A stretch of 11,544 nt of DNA, from contig DDYO01000020.1 of the NCBI GenBank assembly GCA_002348045.1, forward strand, positions 1 to 11,544, written 5' to 3'. Under the pieces are notes generated by a model. The model had not been told where the DNA came from and ran no database searches. It saw nothing but the letters and a program-made list of their open reading frames with translations. Of this stretch, positions 7,057 to 11,544 are shown in pieces (the stretch's first letter is position 1; each line of letters starts with the position of its first letter). Origin of the DNA: Anaerolineales bacterium UBA2232 (GTDB lineage: Bacteria; Chloroflexota; Anaerolineae; UBA2200). The position numbers and the translations under genes were made by a program.

Positions 7057-8229
7057 TTACGATGAGGACGGGGGCGGCGCACGAAGCACATCTCCTCCGA
7101 GCCCCTGCATATCAAGGCCCAGAATCTGCTGAAAAAGCCGCTCATAGTCATCGGTCACCGACTCCCACGAGTAGCAGTCCCGCGCCCGTTGCTCTGCCCG
7201 ATGCCGAAAGTCCTCGGCAATTTGCGGGCGCTCCATCAGGTGCGTCAGCACTCGGCGCAAGCCAGTACTCCCCTCCGATCCTACATAGGAAATGCCCGCG
7301 TCATCAATAACTTCGAGGTTAGCCGCAGTGTCATTGACTATCACGCAGTTACCCAGCGCCATGGCCTCCAGGAGAGCGGGGTGGGTACCGCCAACGCTGG
7401 AAGTCTCCACAAACGCGTACGCATGCGAACCGAGTTCACGATACTCCTCGCCAAAGACATAACCTGTGAAGATGACATTGTGCCCAGCGATGGACTTGAG
7501 CCACCGGATATAATCCTCGGCATAGGGTGCATCCCCAACGATCATGCATCGGTATGACGTATCCAGGCCCGAAAACGCCTCCACCAGATGATGGACGCAG
7601 TTCTCGGGAACCAGCCTGCCGACGAACAGGACGTACTCCCTCGGCACCAGCCCGTACTGGGCCAAACACCGCCCCGGCTCAGCCTTACGAACCTCCGAGC
7701 CGTAGGCGATTAGCGTTGACTCCTTACCGAACTGCTGGAGGTAGTAGGATTCGATAACCCTTGAGTCGGCAACGATCGCATCGGGAAACACCGTCGCCAG
7801 CCTCGCGCAGAACTGGATGTAGGCCTTGGCCCACACTGGCCACTTGTCCCGCTCCCAATCGAATCCATCGACATTCAGGATCACTTTCTGGTTAAGCAGT
7901 CGTGGAATCCAGGCCACGGGGCTGTTGCCCACATTGAACATGAGTACGATATCGCTTGGCCTCAAGGCCAGGTGTACCACCGAGAGAAACGTATGCACGA
8001 TGGTATCAGTGTACTTGCCAGGAATCGTGGGCAGGTGAACAAGGTCCATTCCCCTGTAGTTCCGAGGTCCCTTCCCTGTGTGATGGGAGCGACAATACAC
8101 GGTCACCTGGTGACCTCGTTGCACCAGCCGCGAACCCAGCTGCTCCACACACGTCTCAAAGCCGCTGTAAGTAGCTGGGACGCCTCTAGTTCCCAGCATG
8201 GCAATGCGCAGCGGCTTGGTTTGGCTCAC
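7057..8229 (-). CDS. Glycosyltransferase, GT4 family with DUF1972 N-terminal domain (rhamnosyltransferase-like)
   Basis: A protein of 390 residues. The N-terminus RIAMLGTRGVPATYSGFET (8-26) is the DUF1972 signature of a GT-B group that includes rhamnosyltransferases of capsule, S-layer glycan and rhamnan assembly. NVDGFDWERDKW (119-130) is also characteristic. The C-terminal nucleotide-sugar domain starts near REYVLFVGRLVPEN (197-210) and carries SVGGTHPALLEAMALGN (278-294) with the donor-site Glu at 288. Length and domain order are complete. It should act in the cytoplasm, adding a sugar (rhamnose or another dTDP- or UDP-sugar; not decidable here) to a growing lipid-linked glycan. The GTG start at 8229 has GGGGGT upstream and overlaps by 4 nt the TGA of a short frame that may be a gene remnant. 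Ninety-eight nt or more separate its stop from the next gene. Confidence 0.9.
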   Translation of the reverse strand: MSQTKPLRIAMLGTRGVPATYSGFETCVEQLGSRLVQRGHQVTVYCRSHHTGKGPRNYRGMDLVHLPTIPGKYTDTIVHTFLSVVHLALRPSDIVLMFNVGNSPVAWIPRLLNQKVILNVDGFDWERDKWPVWAKAYIQFCARLATVFPDAIVADSRVIESYYLQQFGKESTLIAYGSEVRKAEPGRCLAQYGLVPREYVLFVGRLVPENCVHHLVEAFSGLDTSYRCMIVGDAPYAEDYIRWLKSIAGHNVIFTGYVFGEEYRELGSHAYAFVETSSVGGTHPALLEAMALGNCVIVNDTAANLEVIDDAGISYVGSEGSTGLRRVLTHLMERPQIAEDFRHRAEQRARDCYSWESVTDDYERLFQQILGLDMQGLGGDVLRAPPPSSS

Positions 8230-8588
8230 TCGACGTACCCCCGACCACGCAGTTTGTCATACATCTGTTGCATTTCCTCGACGCGCAGACCGGGCGGACT
8301 CGGTGGGTCTGCAGCTGGCCACAAACGTAGGGCCCATTGTACTATGCAGTCCGGCAGGACGTTGTGGCCGCAGGTTCAACCCTCACCCGCCCGCAGCGCC
8401 GCATTGGCCAGGGCAAGCCAGATGATCGGCGCCAAGACCCCCGCGCTGAGGCTTTGGACGATGCAGCCACCACACATGCTTCTCCCAGAGGCGGTGGGGA
8501 TACCGACCATGCCATGCCAGACCACGTCTCGGTCCAAAGGAGCAGACTCGTCGAGGACATCCACGGAGTTGGCCAGGGCAACGCGACA
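8226..8588 (-). pseudogene. Possible decayed gene remnant upstream of the DUF1972 glycosyltransferase
   Basis: One minus-strand frame ends in TGA at 8228-8226, forming a GTGA overlap with the glycosyltransferase start. Its last 24 residues, SPPGLRVEEMQQMYDKLRGR then GYVE, read like a real C-terminus. They recall the EExMVxxRLRxLGYLD tail of the phosphatase-superfamily protein at 1698-3350. Upstream the same frame is interrupted by TGA at 8376-8378, then runs open to another TGA at 8589-8591 through a partly hydrophobic stretch (GVLAPIIWLALANAALRAGE). No start codon with a ribosome site and no recognisable domain were found. It may be the tail of a degraded gene, or a chance frame in GC-rich DNA. 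Confidence 0.3.
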
Positions 8589-8862
8589 TCATCCCCTACA
8601 GCGCGCACCATTGTACCATACCACAGCAAGACCGCGAAGTGTCGCCTTGGGATAGGGGAGCGCTACACGCGGCCGCCAGTCAGTGTGGGGCGGCTCTGCT
8701 TTCGCCCCCTCGCCGCAGCTGAGGCCCTTGGGCATGGGGTTCCCGAATCAGCATTGCGTGAGGCAGACGATCAGCTGAATGCCCATCCAATGCAGATCGC
8801 GGCATACTTGGGGAAGGGCATGATGTATCACCAGCCAACACGAAGCTCTCCTTAACAGGGGC
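8589..8862. other. Gap upstream of the DNRLRE gene; no gene seen
   Basis: With the preceding 360 bases this makes a gap of about 630 bp between the minus-strand block and the plus-strand DNRLRE gene. Six-frame reading gives only low-quality frames, including a 172-codon plus-strand frame over 8337-8855 that lacks protein-like composition and a ribosome site. No tRNA, repeat array or terminator was recognised. A minus-strand promoter for the polysaccharide block would be expected here or just to the left, but only weak TACAAT boxes without a -35 (near 8610 and 8336) were seen. Confidence 0.5.
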
Positions 8863-8883
8863 TTGGCGCCGCTGAGACCTCAC

Positions 8884-8913
8884 TTGCCGTCTTACGCCAG
8901 CCTGCAGTATAAT
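8884..8913 (+). promoter_or_regulatory. Sigma70-type promoter for the DNRLRE gene
   Basis: TTGCCG (8884-8889, four of six matches to TTGACA) and a perfect TATAAT (8908-8913) are 18 nt apart. Transcription would begin near 8920, giving a leader of about 160 nt before the ATG at 9079. The gene it serves starts with a strong ribosome site, and no other plus-strand gene lies between. Confidence 0.6.
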
Positions 8914-8919
8914 CGTTAT

Positions 8920-9078
8920 GAGCCGCATCCCGCCTGCGTTTTCGCCGCTTTGTGCGGAGAACTCTTGACCCGAACGGCACGACGCCTGTTCATACCGGTT
9001 CGCCTTCCGGGCGGCTCACGGAAAGCAACTGGGAAACCGGCGCCTCGGGCCAGATTCTATGACCTGGGAGGTATTACG
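8920..9078 (+). promoter_or_regulatory. GC-rich structured 5' leader of unknown class
   Basis: The leader can form several hairpins: CCGC/GCGG (8945-8948 with 8954-8957); CGCC/GGCG (9001-9004 with 9010-9013); a GAAA-tetraloop stem CTGG-GAAA-CCGG (9029-9040); and CCAG/CTGG (9050-9053 with 9064-9067), which runs into the ribosome site GGGAGG (9066-9071). The CCGG of the tetraloop stem can instead pair, within AACCGG (9035-9040), with CCGGTT at 8995-9000, so two folds compete. This is compatible with a cis-regulatory RNA. The conserved core of the c-di-GMP-I class was looked for and not found, and no other known class was recognised. Confidence 0.35.
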
Positions 9079-10611
9079 ATGAAACAGGCCAACTGCACAA
9101 ACCGTTCCCGTGCAGCGGCAACAACGGCGTGGCTGGTCTTGCTGGCCAGCGGCATCCTGCTGGGCTCCTTGATCGGAGTCAGCAGCGGCGCCGGTGCTCA
9201 GGACAATGGGACACTCCATTCGGGCGCGGCGTCCGCCGCCAGCCTGGCCGATCCCATTACAGTGATGTTCAAGAAAAACGAGAGCCCACAGCCCTCGTAC
9301 GCTGCAGTTGCGGACACCTATATTGACTCCATGACCCCTGCCCGTAATGCCGGCGTTGAGGTAAGCCTCAAGACCAATCCCAACAACGATGGGAGAGAGC
9401 GCATCCTCATCAAGTTCGACGTGGCCAGCATCCCCGCAACAGCGCAAGTTGAGCGGGCTGAGCTCTATCTGTTCGCCTGGTACCGATCTCAGAGCTATGG
9501 CATCCTGTCCACTGCCTACCAGGTACGCCGGTTCTGGAAGGAGCGCGAAGCTACCTGGAATGTCGCCTATACGGGGAGTCCTTGGGGTGTGGGCGGCGCG
9601 AGCGATACGGTCTTGGACATCTATCCAACCCGGTTTGCCACCGCCACCCTGGGCTACACCAACCAGTACTATCGCTGGGACGTGACCCAGATGGCTCGGG
9701 ACTGGGTATCAGACCCTGCCGCAAACCACGGCGTGATGATACGCACCGGCCCTGGCGCGACCCAATACCAATTTCGGCCTTCGGAGCACACCGCGGCGAA
9801 CCAGCGCCCCTACCTGGTTGTGACCTACTATGCTACTCCCACAAGTCCGACAGCATCGGCGACCCCTTCGGTCACGCCCACCAGCACACAGTCACCAACG
9901 CCGGTAAACTCACCGACGCCCACCCAGACCCTCCCTCCGACGCAGACGCCCACGCCGACGCTCACGTTGACCCCATCGGGGCCGACATCCACGCCCACCA
10001 ACACGCCCACGTCCACTCCCACGCCCACGCCAGGGTTGTGGATATTCCAGCGCGACGTTCTGCCGAGCGACTCGTATACGGGAGTGCAGGATACCACGAT
10101 TAACTCGTTCAGGCCCAGCCTAACGCAGGGCAGTGGTGACAGCCTGACCGTGAGCAACCGTCTGGGCGGCTCTGACCGGGTTCTCGTGCGCTTTGAACTG
10201 GAGGGGCACATCCCTTCCGGTATCCCCATCAAGAGCGCTCGCCTTTCGCTCCATGCGTGGTCACGACGGACGCTGTTCGGTTTGAGGGTATCGGCCTTTG
10301 AGGTCAACCGAGGATGGTTGGAGGAGTCAGCAACCTGGGCAATGCCCATGCTCGGCAGTTACTGGGGGGGGCCTGGCGCCGATGCAGTTCCTGATGACCG
10401 CCTCGGGATTCCGGCATCCTCCCGATTCGTGTATTTGACCAACATGACTTACGAGTGGGATGTGACAGAGGCAGTACAGCGTTGGGTCAATGATCCCTCC
10501 AGCAACCATGGGATCATCCTGGTTGGTCACGACAGCGATCAGGAGATTCGCTTCCGATCGTCAGAATACGGGGTGACGATCCAACGTCCCAAGCTCACCG
10601 TTGTGAACTAG
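9079..10611 (+). CDS. Secreted protein with two DNRLRE domains joined by a Pro/Thr linker
   Basis: A protein of 510 residues from the ATG at 9079, which has GGGAGG 7 nt upstream; the frame is open further left, but that sequence is leader. Residues 1-40 form a signal peptide (basic N-terminus, TAWLVLLASGILLGSLIGV, likely cleavage after GAGA). Domain 1 (about 76-251) and domain 2 (about 333-510) are two copies of one fold. Both have a DTYIDS/DTTINS-type opening, GxxRxLIKFD or GSDRVLVRFE, an EREATW/EESATW motif, YxWDVTxxxxxWVxDPxxNHG, and FRxSE near the end. This is the DNRLRE domain, found in secreted and surface proteins of bacteria and archaea and thought to be adhesive or structural. The linker (252-320) is PTPT repeats. 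No catalytic residues, membrane tail or sorting motif are seen. It is transcribed alone from its own promoter and converges on the next gene. Confidence 0.88.
   Translation: MKQANCTNRSRAAATTAWLVLLASGILLGSLIGVSSGAGAQDNGTLHSGAASAASLADPITVMFKKNESPQPSYAAVADTYIDSMTPARNAGVEVSLKTNPNNDGRERILIKFDVASIPATAQVERAELYLFAWYRSQSYGILSTAYQVRRFWKEREATWNVAYTGSPWGVGGASDTVLDIYPTRFATATLGYTNQYYRWDVTQMARDWVSDPAANHGVMIRTGPGATQYQFRPSEHTAANQRPYLVVTYYATPTSPTASATPSVTPTSTQSPTPVNSPTPTQTLPPTQTPTPTLTLTPSGPTSTPTNTPTSTPTPTPGLWIFQRDVLPSDSYTGVQDTTINSFRPSLTQGSGDSLTVSNRLGGSDRVLVRFELEGHIPSGIPIKSARLSLHAWSRRTLFGLRVSAFEVNRGWLEESATWAMPMLGSYWGGPGADAVPDDRLGIPASSRFVYLTNMTYEWDVTEAVQRWVNDPSSNHGIILVGHDSDQEIRFRSSEYGVTIQRPKLTVVN
9832..10038 (+). 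repeat. Pro/Thr linker repeat inside the DNRLRE gene
   Basis: This encodes about 69 residues of PTxTPTP-type repeats joining the two DNRLRE domains. On the DNA level it contains recurrent ACGCCCAC and CCCACG words. It probably acts as a rigid extended spacer and possible O-glycosylation region. Confidence 0.7.
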
Positions 10612-10651
10612 ACCGGCGCAGGCCAATGCATCACTGGGCGAAGAAGCACAG

Positions 10652-11149
10652 CTAGTAGACGTAGCGCGAGACCAAGCGGCCCAAGTGGTCAAAGAGCAAT
10701 ACGGTATCGTGGTCGTTGTTCCAGACCAGGCCACGTGCCCAGTGCAAGTCGGTGGCGGTATCAGCACCGGGTCCGCTGAAGACCCGCACCGAGGCCCCGG
10801 GCAGCAGAAGGAACGAAGGAAAGAGGTAGGTGTGCCGGCTGGCGTCTTCCAGGCGCCAGCCGGTCATCGTGACCGGTTCAGGATCATAGTTCAGCAAACA
10901 GACGAATTCGCCGTTGGGGTCTAGGGCACTACCCCCACGGAAACTGGAGCATTCGCCCTCAATGCGCACATCCATCAACCGGGGTAGTGGCGTTGCCGTG
11001 GGCGTTGCGGTGGGCGTTGGATTGGGCTTACTGCACAGCGGCAGATACATGACGTTGCCAACCTGCACGGCCAGCCCAGCGCTGCCCACCAGGCCTAGCA
11101 TGAGGGCAATCCACAGTGCCAATGACCATGCGCAATGTCTGGCTTTCAA
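10652..11149 (-). CDS. Secreted lamin-tail-domain (LTD) protein
   Basis: A protein of 165 residues from a TTG start at 11149, with GGAG about 9 nt upstream. Residues 1-28 form a signal peptide (MKARHCAW, then a hydrophobic run). They are followed by VMYLPLCSK (33-41), a Chloroflexota-style YLPL motif, a Pro/Thr spacer (43-56), and a lamin tail domain (58-165). The domain shows the usual beta-sandwich pattern: NGEFVCLLNYDPEPVTMTGW (79-98), LEDASRHTYLFPSFLLLPGA (100-119), GADTATDLHW and VWNNDHDTVLLFD. Bacterial LTDs occur on secreted proteins and are thought to bind proteins, DNA or surfaces. C67 and C84 could form a disulfide. The 3' end faces the DNRLRE gene, 40 nt away, with no clear terminator between. 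Upstream, 99 nt separate it from the DUF4129 gene, so they may be co-transcribed. An ATG start deeper in the signal peptide would remove its basic residues, which favours the TTG. Confidence 0.85.
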   Translation of the reverse strand: MKARHCAWSLALWIALMLGLVGSAGLAVQVGNVMYLPLCSKPNPTPTATPTATPLPRLMDVRIEGECSSFRGGSALDPNGEFVCLLNYDPEPVTMTGWRLEDASRHTYLFPSFLLLPGASVRVFSGPGADTATDLHWARGLVWNNDHDTVLLFDHLGRLVSRYVY

Positions 11150-11248
11150 TGCTCCCTGCTCCAGTGAGCCTCGTCCGGACTTGGCTCGGGGCTCCTGCGG
11201 ATATCAGCCACGAAGGAACCCCTCGGCCTTCCGGGGCTGCCACTGCCC

Positions 11249-11544
11249 CTACTGAAGAGACGAAGGCGGCCGAAGAGCGCTCGATGGCACCCACTCAGAG
11301 GCCGCAGGTCGAACTGACCGACCACGAAGCAACAGCGCCTGCCCAAGCATTCGCAAACCGAGCCTTTTCCACGTCCTTTCGAGCTCTTGCTCACGCGCTT
11401 CGTCCAGGCGCTTCGCGCCAAAGCGTTGCAGTACATAGGTATCGACCACAAAGTGGATATCCGCGGAAGCACGGGGCAAGACACGGGCCAATTCCTGGCC
11501 GTACTCCGCCGGAGTGTGGTGAGAGAGTGGATTGCAGCGCAGCA
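11249..11544 (-). CDS. C-terminus of a DUF4129-containing, probably transglutaminase-like (TgpA-type) membrane protein
   Basis: Only the last 98 or so codons are present; the gene continues beyond the right edge. The visible sequence carries the DUF4129 hallmark TPAEYGQELARVLPRA, followed by DIHFVVDTYVLQRFGAKRLD and an acidic-basic helix ending EQELERTWKRLGLRML. That arrangement, a TPxEYxxxL opening, a xxLTxxYxxxRYG-like helix and a closing WxxLR, is typical of the cytoplasmic domain closing TgpA-like transglutaminase membrane proteins, though DUF4129 also occurs without a transglutaminase. The final 25 residues (about LRGRSVRPAASEW onward) are a variable tail. It precedes the lamin-tail gene on the same strand by 99 nt. 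Confidence 0.72.
   Translation of the reverse strand, partial: LRCNPLSHHTPAEYGQELARVLPRASADIHFVVDTYVLQRFGAKRLDEAREQELERTWKRLGLRMLGQALLLRGRSVRPAASEWVPSSALRPPSSLQ

Noticed and set aside
8337..8855. 172-codon plus-strand frame in the gap before the DNRLRE gene
   Set aside because: No recognisable domain, no ribosome site, and composition typical of non-coding GC-rich DNA.
8990..9075. c-di-GMP class I riboswitch in the leader of the DNRLRE gene
   Set aside because: The CTGG-GAAA-CCGG hairpin preceded by GCAA is suggestive, but the invariant GACGCAAAGCC-type core after the tetraloop stem is missing, so the class cannot be claimed.
9828..10349. 173-codon minus-strand frame rich in Gly-Val repeats
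   Set aside because: Antisense shadow of the Pro/Thr linker and second DNRLRE domain.
1..11544. CRISPR array, tRNA or rRNA gene, insertion sequence, integrase or toxin-antitoxin pair
   Set aside because: Looked for by eye on both strands. No regularly spaced direct repeats, no cloverleaf with a CCA-type end, no transposase or recombinase motifs were seen.

Overview
The window reads as a piece of a GC-rich genome, most likely from the phylum Chloroflexota (Anaerolineae/Caldilineae-like). The clues are exported proteins with long Pro-Thr linkers of the PTPTATPTATP kind, short 'LP-hydrophobic-K/R' tails, a paired DNRLRE-domain protein, and a lamin-tail-domain protein. This assignment comes from protein style only; there is no rRNA or other phylogenetic marker.

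Layout. Positions 1-8229 hold a co-oriented minus-strand block typical of an extracellular polysaccharide locus. In transcription order it contains a DUF1972-type glycosyltransferase (7057-8229), a membrane-anchored C39-like protein that seems to lack its catalytic Cys (5813-6940), an exported clan GH-A-like glycoside hydrolase (4512-5774), and a small Pro/Thr-rich protein with a hydrophobic segment at each end (3440-4096). It continues with a cytosolic alkaline-phosphatase-superfamily enzyme (1698-3350), a MurJ/MOP-type lipid-linked glycan flippase (170-1696), and the first 57 residues of another glycosyltransferase (1-173). The last three are tightly packed (1-nt gap, then a 4-nt GTGA overlap). 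A 415-bp gap at 4097-4511, holding a perfect TATAAT on the minus strand, may split the block into two transcripts.

Positions 8230-8862 hold no convincing intact gene. A short minus-strand reading frame abuts the glycosyltransferase with a GTGA overlap and may be the tail of a decayed gene. A plus-strand promoter (TTGCCG-N18-TATAAT) and a GC-rich leader of about 160 nt follow, leading into a secreted twin-DNRLRE surface protein (9079-10611). Converging on it from the right, on the minus strand, are a secreted lamin-tail-domain protein (10652-11149) and the C-terminus of a DUF4129/transglutaminase-type protein (11249 to the window end).

How it may work together (inference). The glycosyltransferases build a lipid-linked glycan in the cytoplasm, the MurJ-like protein flips it, and the phosphatase-superfamily enzyme acts on a phosphorylated intermediate or substituent. 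The exported hydrolase and anchored proteins then process or hold the polymer outside. No polymerase, ligase or initiating phosphoglycosyltransferase is visible here. The most unusual elements are the Cys-less C39-like protein, the N-terminal anchor module it shares with the Pro/Thr protein (PGQxxLRQTVPT), and the structured leader of the DNRLRE gene.
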